The translations under genes were made by a program, and so were the position numbers. Positions 1 to 8,407 of a stretch of DNA of 64,000 nt are shown piece after piece (the stretch's first letter is position 1; each line of letters opens with the position of its first letter). Under the pieces are notes generated by a model. That model ran no database searches. It was not told where the DNA came from and worked only from the letters and a program-made list of their open reading frames with translations. Source of the DNA: Megasphaera lornae (GTDB lineage Bacteria; Bacillota; Negativicutes; Veillonellales; Megasphaeraceae); the NCBI RefSeq assembly GCF_000214495.1, contig NZ_AFIJ01000008.1, positions 85,074 through 149,073 on the forward strand, read 5' to 3'.

Positions 1-1356
1 GGGACCTGCGCTTATTGCGGAAGTACGCATATTACCCGGGATCCGGATGTGTTGGACACGTGGTTCAGTTCGGCCTTATGGCCCTTTTCCACCCAAGGAT
101 GGCCGAAAAAAACAGCGGATATTCAGAAATTTTTCCCTACTTCCGTGCTGGTTACCGGGTATGACATTATTTTCTTCTGGGTAGCGCGGATGATGTTTAT
201 GACTTGCGAGTTTATGAAAGATATTCCGTTTAAACATGTATTTATTCACGGCTTGGTGCGGGACAGTCTGGGACGTAAGATGAGTAAATCCCTGGGCAAC
301 GGCATTGATCCGCTGGGCGTATGCGAAGAATACGGGGCCGATGCGCTGCGGTTCACGCTGGTTACGGGGAATACGCCGGGAAATGACATGCGGTTTTATA
401 TGGAACGTGTAGAAGCCAATCGGAATTTTGCGAATAAAATTTGGAATGCGTCCAAATTCGTTATTATGAATCTTACGGAGTATGATGACGCATTTGTGCC
501 GGAAGCGGCGGATCTCACTCTGGCGGATCGTTGGATTTTAACCATGCTTAACGAAACTGTACAAAAAGTCACCCGTGACCTGGATCGGTTTGAATTGGGA
601 GAGGCGGCGGATACGGTTTACAATTTCATTTGGAATTTGTATTGCGATTGGTATATTGAATTGACCAAAAAACGGCTGTATACGTCGACGGATGAACGGA
701 ATCGCCGCACGGCCCAATTTGTTTTAGTGCATGTATTAACCCGCACGCTGGAACTTCTCCATCCGTTTATGCCGTTTGTAACGGAACATTTGTGGCAACA
801 TTTACCGCATACCGGGGAGAGTATCATGCTGGCTCCGTGGCCGCAAGTGCAGGAACAGTGGCAATTTACAGAAGATGCGGCGCAAATGAATGTTCTTATG
901 GAAGCGATCAAAGCGGTGCGAAATTTGCGTGCCGAAGCAAAGGTTCCCATGGGAAAACGGGCCCCGATTATGTTGAAAGGCGGTACGGCCGCGTTGACCC
1001 GGTTGTTGCAGACGTACGAAAGTTATTTCCATACGTTGGCGTTTGCCGATACGGTAACCTTGCTGAAGGAAACGGACGGTAAGCCGGAAAATGCGGTGGT
1101 GGCGGTTGTTCCGGGAGTGGAAATTTATTTGCCGCTAAAAGATTTAATCGATGTGGAAAAAGAACTGGCCCGGGTACAAAAAGAAGAAGCGAAAATCATC
1201 AAAGAAATCGCCCGCTTGGAAGGGAAATTGCAGAACGCGGGCTTTTTAAGCAAGGCTCCGGCCGAGGTTATTGCCAAAGAAAAGGAAAAACTGGCAACGT
1301 ATCAAGAAAAAATGACATCCTTGACGCAGCGGCTGCAGGAATTGAAGAATTTGTAA
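1..1356 (+). CDS. valS: Valyl-tRNA synthetase, C-terminal part (5' end outside window)
   Basis: The reading frame is open from the first base, so only the last 451 residues are seen. The product charges tRNA-Val. The class I KMSKS signature is at 277-291, followed by the anticodon-binding helical domain and a C-terminal coiled coil (about 1150-1350, rich in Lys/Glu with LARVQKEEAKIIKEI), which is typical of ValRS and binds the tRNA elbow. The protein ends three bases before the folC Shine-Dalgarno region, so valS and folC are probably co-transcribed, as in many Firmicutes. Apart from the cut by the window edge nothing is unusual. Confidence 0.96.
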   Translation, partial: GTCAYCGSTHITRDPDVLDTWFSSALWPFSTQGWPKKTADIQKFFPTSVLVTGYDIIFFWVARMMFMTCEFMKDIPFKHVFIHGLVRDSLGRKMSKSLGNGIDPLGVCEEYGADALRFTLVTGNTPGNDMRFYMERVEANRNFANKIWNASKFVIMNLTEYDDAFVPEAADLTLADRWILTMLNETVQKVTRDLDRFELGEAADTVYNFIWNLYCDWYIELTKKRLYTSTDERNRRTAQFVLVHVLTRTLELLHPFMPFVTEHLWQHLPHTGESIMLAPWPQVQEQWQFTEDAAQMNVLMEAIKAVRNLRAEAKVPMGKRAPIMLKGGTAALTRLLQTYESYFHTLAFADTVTLLKETDGKPENAVVAVVPGVEIYLPLKDLIDVEKELARVQKEEAKIIKEIARLEGKLQNAGFLSKAPAEVIAKEKEKLATYQEKMTSLTQRLQELKNL

Positions 1357-1368
1357 GAGGTGACAGGT

Positions 1369-2673
1369 ATGACGTATGAAGAAGCCGTTTCTTATGTAGA
1401 AAACGCTTCCACTTTCGGGATTCAATTGGGATTGCGGCGGATTACGGAATTGTTGCGAAGGCTTCAGGATCCCCAGAAAAAATATAAAACCGTACATGTA
1501 ACCGGAACGAACGGGAAAGGGTCGGTTACGGCCATGATTGCCTCCGTTTTGGAAACGGCGGGATATGAGGTGGGACGGTATACGTCCCCGCACTTGGAAT
1601 CGTATACGGAGCGAATCCATGTAAACGGTAAGGACATTTCCGAAGATGCGTTTGCAACGGCGGTGCAGACGGTGGCCAAAGCGGTGGAAAGCATGCAGGC
1701 GGAGGGCTGGGAACGACCTACGGCGTTTGAAATGTTGACGGCCGCCGCGTTTTGGTATTTTGCCGAAAGGAAGGTCGCCTATGCGGTGATTGAAGTGGGC
1801 TTGGGGGGATTGTTGGATTCTACCAATGTGATTATCCCGGAAGTTGCGGTGATTACCAATGTGGATTTGGATCATATGAAATACTGCGGCGCTACGATTG
1901 CGGAAATTGCGGTGCAGAAAGCCGGCATTATAAAAGAAGGGGTTCCGACGGTGACTACGGCAACGGGGGAAGCCTTGGCGGTGATTGCCCGTACGGCATA
2001 TAAAAAACACAGTCGTTTATATGCGTCGGATCACAGCTTTTTTGTTACGGCGGACAGCTTGTCCGATCCCTTACGGGGACAGACGGTTACAGTGCGGGAA
2101 GCGTACGGATTTACGGTTTCCGCCACGTTGCCCCTGTTGGGGGAACACCAGAAAAGAAATTGCGCGGCGGCTATGATGGCGTTATTACTATTGGCCCGTA
2201 CGCAGAAACCGTTGACCCGCACGGCATTGGAAAAGGGGATTCAACAGGTACGGTGGCCGGGACGCTTTCAAGTATTGCAGGTACAGGGTCGTACGGTGGT
2301 CATTGACGGTGCGCATAATCCTGCCGGCATTCACGCTTTTTGTCAAACGTATGACCGCGTTTTTTCCAAGCGTCCGCGCGTCTTTGTATTTTCCGTGTTG
2401 GCGGATAAAGCGTATCCGCAGATGGTACAAGAATTATTTCATGCGGACGATATCGTATTTTGTGCGCCCGCACCGACGCCGCGGACTGCGGATCCGCAGC
2501 AATTGGCGGCCCTGCTTCCTTGTGCGGCAACCGCTTGTGAAACCCTGGAACGCGCTTGGGAAGAGGCATTTCACGCGTTGACCGAAGATGCTGTTCTTTG
2601 TGTGGTCGGTTCCTTATATATGCAGAATAATATCAGAAAATATATACAGCAAAAATATGGCTTGTCTATATAA
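1369..2673 (+). CDS. folC: Folylpolyglutamate synthase / dihydrofolate synthase
   Basis: About 434 residues, the normal FolC length. It adds glutamates to folates in an ATP-dependent Mur-ligase-type reaction. The P-loop VTGTNGKGSVTAMI lies near residues 45-58, the Mur ligase central motif VIEVGLGGLLDSTN follows, and the C-terminal domain has the VIDGAHNP motif. A GTG at 1360 is in frame, but the ATG at 1369 sits about 6-8 bases behind AGAGGTGA, so I chose 1369. It follows valS at once and is closed by a strong hairpin terminator. Folate supply fits the later fhs-fchA pair in the window. Confidence 0.95.
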   Translation: MTYEEAVSYVENASTFGIQLGLRRITELLRRLQDPQKKYKTVHVTGTNGKGSVTAMIASVLETAGYEVGRYTSPHLESYTERIHVNGKDISEDAFATAVQTVAKAVESMQAEGWERPTAFEMLTAAAFWYFAERKVAYAVIEVGLGGLLDSTNVIIPEVAVITNVDLDHMKYCGATIAEIAVQKAGIIKEGVPTVTTATGEALAVIARTAYKKHSRLYASDHSFFVTADSLSDPLRGQTVTVREAYGFTVSATLPLLGEHQKRNCAAAMMALLLLARTQKPLTRTALEKGIQQVRWPGRFQVLQVQGRTVVIDGAHNPAGIHAFCQTYDRVFSKRPRVFVFSVLADKAYPQMVQELFHADDIVFCAPAPTPRTADPQQLAALLPCAATACETLERAWEEAFHALTEDAVLCVVGSLYMQNNIRKYIQQKYGLSI

Positions 2674-2678
2674 ATCGA

Positions 2679-2714
2679 AAAATCACTTCCTGTCTTAACA
2701 GGAAGTGATTTTTT
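2679..2714 (+). terminator. Rho-independent terminator after folC
   Basis: A perfect inverted repeat of about 14 bp (AAATCACTTCCTGT and its complement) around a CTTA loop is followed by a run of T. It ends the valS-folC unit six bases after the folC stop codon. Confidence 0.9.
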
Positions 2715-2749
2715 ATGGGCGGCAGGGAAACACAAAGAAAAAAATTAGG

Positions 2750-2778
2750 TTTACAAATAGCGGGCGGATGCGTATAAT
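2750..2778 (+). promoter_or_regulatory. Sigma-A-type promoter for the small HTH-like gene
   Basis: TTTACA at 2750-2755 and TATAAT at 2773-2778 with a 17-bp spacer. It lies just behind the folC terminator and in front of an isolated small gene, giving a single-gene transcription unit. Confidence 0.75.
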
Positions 2779-2818
2779 ATAACCATACTATATAGTAACC
2801 GGCAGTCGGACAGGGCCG

Positions 2819-3232
2819 GTGACAAAAACGCGGCGCAGAGGCGGGGAGTATGGCAGGGAGAGAGAATATGTGTTGACATCTATGACATGGGGACAAGAAA
2901 AAACAATACAGGATATAAAAATTGCAGGTGACAAGAAGACGATGGATGAAACCGGCGGTCAGAAAGAAAAATACGGCGTACACAGGGAGACACGCAAGTG
3001 CCCGGCGGAAAAAGCGGCAAGAAAACGGGAAGGTAAAGCCCGATTTGTCAAAATGTGGAAACAGTGGCTGATGGATATTCACAAGGCGGAAGTGGAAATT
3101 GCCCGTGAAGAAGGCGTATCGCAACAAGCGTTTAATGCCAAAATGCGGAATGCCACCATTCGCTATACGGAATTGGCGGCGATTGTGGAACGCTACGGTT
3201 ATACAGTAGAAATTACCAAGAAAAAAATATAA
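2819..3232 (+). CDS. Small protein with a Cro/CI-like HTH C-terminal part
   Basis: Up to 137 residues. I do not recognise a named family for the full protein. The last 60 residues (KMWKQWLMDIHKAEV... then VSQQAFNAKMRN and RYTELAAIVERYGYTVEI) have the layout of a short XRE-type helix-turn-helix like those of small Firmicute regulators. The first 60 residues are low-complexity, rich in Lys, Arg, Glu and Gly, and may be partly untranslated. Possible starts are GTG 2819, GTG 2870 (behind AGGGAGAGA), ATG 2882 and ATG 2942; the sequence does not decide. It has its own promoter and its own terminator. Function unknown; a DNA-binding role is inference. Confidence 0.55.
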   Translation: MTKTRRRGGEYGREREYVLTSMTWGQEKTIQDIKIAGDKKTMDETGGQKEKYGVHRETRKCPAEKAARKREGKARFVKMWKQWLMDIHKAEVEIAREEGVSQQAFNAKMRNATIRYTELAAIVERYGYTVEITKKKI

Positions 3233-3236
3233 GGTA

Positions 3237-3276
3237 AAAAGCATTGCGACGTGTTACACGAACAATGCTTTTTTTT
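3237..3276 (+). terminator. Rho-independent terminator
   Basis: AAAAGCATTG and CAATGCTTTT form a 10-bp stem with a 16-base loop, followed by eight T. It closes the single-gene unit of the small HTH-like protein. Confidence 0.85.
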
Positions 3277-3372
3277 GCGGCGGAAATACTTTTTTTATAC
3301 AGCCGGCCCGGCGGATCGGGAGTAGTAAGATAGGCGCAAGTCGGGTATAATGACATAGGGAGGAAGATACCT

Positions 3373-4638
3373 ATGAACGGAGCAACCTATTATTATCGCT
3401 ATCGGCGGGAAACGCCGCAGGAACAAGCCCGGTTACGGGTGGTGTACGCGTTAACGGGTACGGCGTTTTTTTTGCCGTTGCAGTTGGCGGTTATGGAACT
3501 GTTTTTTATCTTGGCGGTTATAGCGGCCGTTTATTACTATAAAAAGTACGGCGGTTTTCGGCGGCCCACACAGCCGTTGCAAGTGCCGGCCGCGTGCTTT
3601 GCCGGGGCGGCCTTACTTTCTCTGATCGGTTCGGAACACTCGGCGTTCGGCTTGGCGTTTTATTGTTTTACCATTCTTCAATACATTATTTTATATTGGT
3701 TAATACAATCTTTTATTGGCAGTAAAAACGAACGATTGCGTCTTTTAATCGCCGTTGTGGCGGCGGCGACTGTCGTCGGTATATACGGGATGATCCAATT
3801 CTTTTTTTTGCTCACCCCGGCATCGGCACAATGGGTGGATAAAGCGGCATTTCCTTTATTATATCGGCGCATGTATGCGACCCTGTATAACCCGAATTTA
3901 CTGGCGCAATTTTTACTCATGACGTTGAGTGTGTCCGTCTTTTTGGCGGGGTCCCGAAGACGTCCCGCATACCGACGCGTGTTATACGGCGTGTCGCTGT
4001 TATTGGCCGTTTGTACAGTACTGACGTATTCCCGCGGTGCCTGGCTGGCATTGGCGGCCTTGACCGTATATTTGGGTGCCGTGCGGGATAAACGGTGGTG
4101 GTTGTTGTTGCTTGTCGTTCCCGGCGTGTTGACCGTATATCACGGCGGCCTGACCTATCGGTTGTTATCGGTATTTACCACCCATTCACAAGATACTTCC
4201 GTTATTATGCGTTGGTCCATGTGGAAAAGCGCCTTGCAAATGACCGCCGCGCACCCCGCATTGGGGATCGGATGGGGAGAATTTAAATTTGTGTATCCTC
4301 ACTATAATTGGCTGATTCGTCATGCGGGCATGACGATTTATCATGCTCATAATATGTTCCTGAACATTTTAGCGGAAACCGGGATGGGCGGCATTTTTTT
4401 CTTTCTCTGGTTCTTTTGGGGGCATCTATACTACGCAGGCGGTCAGGGGACTGTTCGCAGTTGGCAATCGGAAACGTACATTCCGGAACTTATGGGCAGT
4501 GTTATTCTGGTCACATTCGTTACCGGATGCAGTGACTTTGATTTGTTCAGCACGCAAATTTCCATGGTATTTTGGCTTATTTGCGGAATTTTTGCAAGTT
4601 GTTATGAAGAAAAAATGCGGAAAAAGTTTGCGAAATAA
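3373..4638 (+). CDS. O-antigen ligase / polymerase family membrane protein
   Basis: 421 residues with about 10-12 hydrophobic segments, the size and shape of the Wzy_C/WaaL superfamily. The large periplasmic loop region with the family signature is seen around RGAWLALAAL, then an RWSMWKSAL-type motif, GIGWGEFKFVYP and a conserved His in YHAHNMFLNILAETG. Members join O-antigen to lipid A core or polymerise glycans in the inner membrane, which suits an organism with an outer membrane. It has AGGGAGGA as ribosome binding site and a TATAAT at 3346-3351 close upstream. The exact substrate cannot be read from the sequence. Confidence 0.85.
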   Translation: MNGATYYYRYRRETPQEQARLRVVYALTGTAFFLPLQLAVMELFFILAVIAAVYYYKKYGGFRRPTQPLQVPAACFAGAALLSLIGSEHSAFGLAFYCFTILQYIILYWLIQSFIGSKNERLRLLIAVVAAATVVGIYGMIQFFFLLTPASAQWVDKAAFPLLYRRMYATLYNPNLLAQFLLMTLSVSVFLAGSRRRPAYRRVLYGVSLLLAVCTVLTYSRGAWLALAALTVYLGAVRDKRWWLLLLVVPGVLTVYHGGLTYRLLSVFTTHSQDTSVIMRWSMWKSALQMTAAHPALGIGWGEFKFVYPHYNWLIRHAGMTIYHAHNMFLNILAETGMGGIFFFLWFFWGHLYYAGGQGTVRSWQSETYIPELMGSVILVTFVTGCSDFDLFSTQISMVFWLICGIFASCYEEKMRKKFAK

Positions 4639-4645
4639 AGAACGT

Positions 4646-4668
4646 ACATATATAATAATTATATATGT
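4646..4668. promoter_or_regulatory. Perfect 23-bp palindrome upstream of rex
   Basis: Two 11-bp arms (ACATATATAAT and its exact complement) flank a single central A, 50 bases before the rex start. It is AT-only in the core and could be an operator or a weak terminator of the upstream gene without a T run. It does not match the known Rex operator types, so which protein binds it, if any, is unknown. Confidence 0.5.
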
Positions 4669-4717
4669 GCGTGACAAGAATATTCAGCCGAGTCATGGCC
4701 GGATATGGGAGGAATGT

Positions 4718-5383
4718 ATGATGAAACATAAAAAAGCTATATCCGATGCGGTTATAGAACGATTGCCGTTATATTATCGTGATTTATTACTTTTAAAAGA
4801 TGCCGGCATTGACATTATTTCTTCCGAACGCTTAGGGGAACGATTAGGGATTACGCCGGAACAAATTCGGAAAGATTTAACGTGCTTCGGAGCCTTCGGT
4901 AAAAAAGGCGTCGGTTATTATGTCAATGAACTGTGTCAACAAATTGTGGAAATTATCGGCTTACAACAACATTGGAAAGTAGGGATCGCCGGCATCGGTC
5001 ACTTGGGATGGGCCTTGGCCAATTACAAAACCTTTGAGCGGTTGGGATTCAGAACTACCGGGTTATTTGATGTGGATCATCGCATTATCGGACAAAATGT
5101 GGGCGGCGTCATTGTGACGCCGATTGCGGACATGGCGGCGGTCATTGCCCGGGAAGGCATACAAATCGGCATTATTACCACGCCTGCGGCGGTAGCGCAG
5201 CAGGTGGCGGATGAGATGGTAAAGGCGGGCATCAAAGGGATTCTGTCGTTTGCACCTTTGCGCTTAACCGTACCGGATAATATTTTTGTATTCCGAGAAG
5301 ATTTGTCTATCGGTTTGAGTCGGATTTCGTACTATTTAACCAATTGTTCCGGGAAGGCAATGACCGATGCGGACCGGACATAA
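4718..5383 (+). CDS. rex: Redox-sensing transcriptional repressor Rex
   Basis: 221 residues starting at ATG 4718 behind GGGAGGA; the frame is open further upstream but that region belongs to the previous gene. Residues 1-80 form the winged helix (SDAVIERLPLYYRDLLLLKDAGIDIISSERLGERLGITPEQIRKD split over two helices), and a Rossmann domain follows with GIAGIGHLGWAL near residue 88 for NAD(H). The C-terminal helix that swaps in the dimer ends in RISYYL. Rex releases DNA when NADH is high and usually controls fermentative and anaerobic respiration genes. It lies alone between a glycan gene and the ribosomal operon. Confidence 0.96.
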   Translation: MMKHKKAISDAVIERLPLYYRDLLLLKDAGIDIISSERLGERLGITPEQIRKDLTCFGAFGKKGVGYYVNELCQQIVEIIGLQQHWKVGIAGIGHLGWALANYKTFERLGFRTTGLFDVDHRIIGQNVGGVIVTPIADMAAVIAREGIQIGIITTPAAVAQQVADEMVKAGIKGILSFAPLRLTVPDNIFVFREDLSIGLSRISYYLTNCSGKAMTDADRT

Positions 5384-5399
5384 TGACAGAAGAAATTTC

Positions 5400-5428
5400 T
5401 TGACAACACAGGTGCGAATCTGTAAAAT
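5400..5428 (+). promoter_or_regulatory. Promoter of rplM-rpsI
   Basis: TTGACA at 5400-5405 and TAAAAT at 5423-5428 with a 17-bp spacer. Transcription should begin near 5435 and leaves a leader of about 90 bases before rplM. Confidence 0.85.
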
Positions 5429-5434
5429 AAATAA

Positions 5435-5520
5435 GTAAGCTTTTTACTTGGACTCCACTTAGCCCCGGAGAAAAAGACCTAAAGCTTTGGTTACGTATTC
5501 AATCAGGGAGGAATTACACA
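5435..5520 (+). ncRNA. Probable ribosomal protein L13 leader RNA
   Basis: The leader between the promoter and rplM contains TTACTTGGACTCCACTTAGC, then AAAGACCTAAAGCTTTGGTTACG, the kind of conserved block seen before rplM in Firmicutes (L13 leader, a presumed autoregulatory site for L13). I recognise the overall pattern but did not fold or score it against the Rfam model. Confidence 0.55.
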
Positions 5521-5522
5521 GC

Positions 5523-5963
5523 ATGAAAACTACATTTATGGCCAATGCCGGCAACATCGAACGGAAATGGTTTGTTGTTGACGCTGACGGTCTTACATTA
5601 GGTCGTCTTGCTGCCGAAGTTGCTAAAATTCTTCGGGGAAAACATAAACCGACTTTTACCCCGCATGTAGATACAGGTGATTTCGTCATTGTTATCAATG
5701 CAGCAAAGGTTAAATTGACCGGTAAAAAATTAATTCAAAAAACGTATTTCCATCATTCCGGTTATCCCGGCGGTTCCAAATTTACACAAGCCGGCCATTT
5801 ATTGGAAAAACGGCCGGAACGTGTAGTGGAAATGGCGATTCGCGGTATGTTGCCCAAAAACAAATTGGGAGAACAAATGTATCGTAAATTAAACGTATAT
5901 GCCGGTGCCGAACATCCGCATCAGGCACAACAGCCGACTGAATTAAAATTAGACATTCGTTAA
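5523..5963 (+). CDS. rplM: 50S ribosomal protein L13
   Basis: 146 residues from ATG 5523 behind AGGGAGGAATT. The typical N-terminus [42 protein letters not shown] and the [10 protein letters not shown] and [17 protein letters not shown] motifs are all present. L13 is an early-assembly protein of the 50S subunit. It is followed 18 bases later by rpsI, the universal partner. Expression is probably set by the leader RNA. Confidence 0.98.
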   Translation: MKTTFMANAGNIERKWFVVDADGLTLGRLAAEVAKILRGKHKPTFTPHVDTGDFVIVINAAKVKLTGKKLIQKTYFHHSGYPGGSKFTQAGHLLEKRPERVVEMAIRGMLPKNKLGEQMYRKLNVYAGAEHPHQAQQPTELKLDIR

Positions 5964-5981
5964 TACCGGGAGGAAGATTTC

Positions 5982-6377
5982 ATGGCAGAAACAACGTATT
6001 GCTACGGTACAGGCCGTAGAAAGACCTCCGTTGCCAGAGTTCGTCTGGTTCCGGGGCAAGGAAAAATTACTGTAAATAAAAAAGAATTAACCGAATATTT
6101 CGGTCGTAAAACGTTGGAATTAATTATTCGTCAGCCTCTCGTATTGACGGGCATTGCCGATCAATATGATGTGATTGCCGACGTTAAAGGCGGCGGTCCC
6201 TCCGGACAAGCCGGCGCCATTCGTCACGGCATTAGCCGCGCACTTCTCGAAGTGAACAGCGAATATCGTCAAAGCCTTAAAAAAGCGGGCTTGCTGACAC
6301 GTGATCCGCGTGAAAAAGAACGCCGTAAATACGGTCTTAAAAAAGCGCGTAAAGCATCCCAGTTCTCCAAACGTTAA
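5982..6377 (+). CDS. rpsI: 30S ribosomal protein S9
   Basis: 131 residues with the [17 protein letters not shown] start, [20 protein letters not shown] in the centre and the basic tail ending in KRsomething-like QFSKR, the C-terminal Lys-Arg that reaches the P-site tRNA. It is the second gene of the rplM operon with its own GGGAGGA site and is followed by a terminator. Confidence 0.98.
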   Translation: MAETTYCYGTGRRKTSVARVRLVPGQGKITVNKKELTEYFGRKTLELIIRQPLVLTGIADQYDVIADVKGGGPSGQAGAIRHGISRALLEVNSEYRQSLKKAGLLTRDPREKERRKYGLKKARKASQFSKR

Positions 6378-6393
6378 ACGTTCGAATACGAGT

Positions 6394-6426
6394 AAAACCG
6401 GTGACCTTGAAGGTTATCGGTTTTTT
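6394..6426 (+). terminator. Terminator of rplM-rpsI
   Basis: AAAACCGGTGACCTT pairs with AAGGTTATCGGTTTT with one internal mismatch and is followed by TTTTTTC. It lies 16 bases after the rpsI stop. Confidence 0.88.
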
Positions 6427-6516
6427 CTTTATGCGGAAATCGGGACGGCGGCTTTCCGGACTCGGTACGACAGGCCCGTTCATCCGCAGAAAATGACTAT
6501 ACATTCAGCAGGTGTA

Positions 6517-6525
6517 TGATATAAT
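6517..6525 (+). promoter_or_regulatory. Extended -10 promoter of guaA
   Basis: TGATATAAT gives an extended -10 element with no good -35 box at the usual distance. The leader of about 55 bases to guaA shows no purine riboswitch core that I can recognise. Confidence 0.65.
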
Positions 6526-6587
6526 ACTAGAGAATATAGTTGCAATGGATTACATCGTTACTTGCGTAAAAACAGTAGGAGGAAATA

Positions 6588-8123
6588 ATGGAACAAAAAG
6601 AGCTTGTTATTGTGGTTGATTTCGGGGGCCAATACAATCAATTGATTGCGCGTCGCGTGCGAGAAAATCACGTATATTGTGAAGTTTATCCCTATCAGAA
6701 GGCGTGGGAAGAAATTAAAAAGAAACGTCCGCAGGGGATTATCTTTACCGGGGGGCCCGCCAGCGTATATGATGAAAACGCACCGCGCATGGAAGCGGCA
6801 ATTTTTCAAGCGGGCATTCCCGTATTGGGACTGTGCTACGGCATGCAATATATGGCACAAACGTTGCACGGCACCGTGCAGCAGGCAACCGCCCGTGAAT
6901 TCGGCAAAACCGTGATTACCGTGCGTAACGACTCGCCGTTATTTCAGGGATTAGCCGCCCGGCAAACCGTCTGGATGAGTCACCGGGATTATGTAGCCGC
7001 CTTGCCGGAGGGCTTTGAAAGTATTGCCTCCTCCGCAAATTGTCCGGTGGCGGCGATGCAAAATAAAGAAAAAAAACTCTATGCTCTGCAATTCCATCCG
7101 GAAGTACTCCATTCGGAACACGGCAAAGAAATGCTGCATAATTTTTTATTTGCCGTTTGTCATTGCACCGGTACCTGGACGATGGCCAATTATGCCAAAA
7201 CGGCAGTAGCGGATATTCGCCGTACAGTGGGTGACGGAAAAGTAGTGTTGGCACTTTCCGGCGGCGTGGACAGCTCGGTTGCGGCCGCCCTTATTTCCCG
7301 AGCGGTAGGCAAGCAACTGACCTGTATTTTTGTCGATCACGGATTGATGCGGAAAAACGAAGGCGATGAAGTAGAGCGGGCCTTTCAATCTTCCGGCATG
7401 AATTTTATTCGCGTAGATGCAGCCGCCCGGTTTTTAGGAAAATTGGCACATGTAGGGGACCCGGAAGCAAAACGTAAAATTATCGGGGAAGAATTTATTC
7501 GCGTCTTTGAAGAAGAAGGCCGAAAAATCGGCGCCGTCGATTTTTTAGCACAAGGAACCATATATCCCGATGTCATTGAATCCGGAGCCGGGGATGCGGC
7601 CGTTATCAAAAGTCATCATAATGTAGGCGGCTTACCGGCCGTCGTAGACTTTAAAGGACTTATTGAGCCCTTGCGTAATTTGTTTAAAGATGAAGTGCGG
7701 GAACTGGGCAGTGAATTGGGGTTACCCGACTATTTGGTGTGGCGCCAACCCTTCCCCGGTCCCGGTTTGGCCATTCGCGTTATGGGCGAAATAACGGCGG
7801 AAAAACTGGACATTTTACGGGAAGCGGATGCCATTTTCAGAGAAGAAATCGTAAAAGCCGGTCTGGCTCGTTCGATTAATCAATATTTTGCAGTATTAAC
7901 CGCCAATCGTACAGTGGGCGTCATGGGCGACTTTCGCACCTATGACTATACCTTGGCCTTGCGCGGCGTTACCACTACGGATTTTATGACGGCCGATTGG
8001 GCGCGCATTCCGTATGACGTCCTGGAAACCGTATCCGGTCGTATTGTCAACGAAGTTCCGCATATCAACCGTATTGTATATGATATTACCGGTAAACCGC
8101 CGGCTACGATCGAATGGGAATAG
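6588..8123 (+). CDS. guaA: GMP synthase (glutamine-hydrolysing)
   Basis: 511 residues, normal length. The N-terminal class I glutaminase has the nucleophile Cys in GLCYGMQYM near residue 85 and the His-Glu pair in FHPEV; the ATP pyrophosphatase has the PP-loop [14 protein letters not shown] near residue 222; the C-terminal dimerisation domain ends with the family tail KPPATIEWE. It converts XMP to GMP. AGGAGGAAATA precedes ATG 6588. The last codons, GAATGGGAATAG, double as the left attachment site of the downstream mobile element, a well-known integration spot; the coding sequence is kept intact. Confidence 0.98.
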   Translation: MEQKELVIVVDFGGQYNQLIARRVRENHVYCEVYPYQKAWEEIKKKRPQGIIFTGGPASVYDENAPRMEAAIFQAGIPVLGLCYGMQYMAQTLHGTVQQATAREFGKTVITVRNDSPLFQGLAARQTVWMSHRDYVAALPEGFESIASSANCPVAAMQNKEKKLYALQFHPEVLHSEHGKEMLHNFLFAVCHCTGTWTMANYAKTAVADIRRTVGDGKVVLALSGGVDSSVAAALISRAVGKQLTCIFVDHGLMRKNEGDEVERAFQSSGMNFIRVDAAARFLGKLAHVGDPEAKRKIIGEEFIRVFEEEGRKIGAVDFLAQGTIYPDVIESGAGDAAVIKSHHNVGGLPAVVDFKGLIEPLRNLFKDEVRELGSELGLPDYLVWRQPFPGPGLAIRVMGEITAEKLDILREADAIFREEIVKAGLARSINQYFAVLTANRTVGVMGDFRTYDYTLALRGVTTTDFMTADWARIPYDVLETVSGRIVNEVPHINRIVYDITGKPPATIEWE

Positions 8124-8131
8124 TAGCAAAA
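8112..8131. repeat. attL core at the end of guaA
   Basis: Contains GAATGGGAATA and GCAAAA shared with the right end at 25536. It overlaps the last codons and stop of guaA, so integration restores the gene end. Confidence 0.75.
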
Positions 8132-8290
8132 TTTTCTAAAATGGCTTAATTACAAGCTATAAAGAGAATGAAAAATGGCTACTGGTACTCAAATGGTACT
8201 GGAAGTAAAAAAGAATAAATTGAATAATAGTTCCAAGTGGTTTACATGAGGACAAAAAATTAGACCGTAGTTTCAAACTACGGTCTTTTT
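8132..8290. repeat. Left-end repeat, copy 1
   Basis: From the attL core up to the end of the hairpin at 8290 the sequence is matched by 16062-16206, by eye about 80% or better, including TTCCAAGTGGTTTACAT and the terminator hairpin. The two copies bracket the Schlafen-like and Avs-like genes. Confidence 0.7.
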
Positions 8291-8291
8291 G
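8262..8291 (+). terminator. Terminator hairpin behind guaA / at element left end
   Basis: AGACCGTAGTTT and its complement form a perfect 12-bp stem with a single-base gap and are followed by five T. A near copy lies at 16178-16206. Confidence 0.8.
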
Positions 8292-8331
8292 GGTGTGATA
8301 TTGTACATAATTTAGCAAATTAATAAATAAT

Positions 8332-8384
8332 GCGACAATAAAATGTCGGTTTGAATTCAAATATTGTCGCAAATATGATATAAT
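8332..8384 (+). promoter_or_regulatory. Promoter and nested dyads of the AlbA-type regulator gene
   Basis: TTCAAA at 8356-8361 and TATAAT at 8379-8384 with a 17-bp spacer and an extended -10 TG. The spacer and -35 are overlapped by the 9-bp inverted repeat GCGACAATA (8332-8340) / TATTGTCGC (8362-8370) and by the palindrome TTTGAATTCAAA (8350-8361). Such overlap is what an autorepressor site looks like. The 15-mer AATGTCGGTTTGAAT at 8342-8356 also occurs three times inside the gene it precedes. Confidence 0.6.
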
Positions 8385-8407
8385 AATTGTATTAGAGGAG
8401 GTCTGCA

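Noticed and set aside
1246-2010. 254-codon ORF opposite folC
   Set aside because: Shadow frame with biased His/Arg/Phe composition; folC is certain on the other strand.
4646-4668. Canonical Rex operator
   Set aside because: Neither the TTGTGAA nor the TTGTTAA type half-sites occur in the palindrome.
6526-6587. Purine riboswitch before guaA
   Set aside because: Leader too short and without the conserved purine aptamer sequences.
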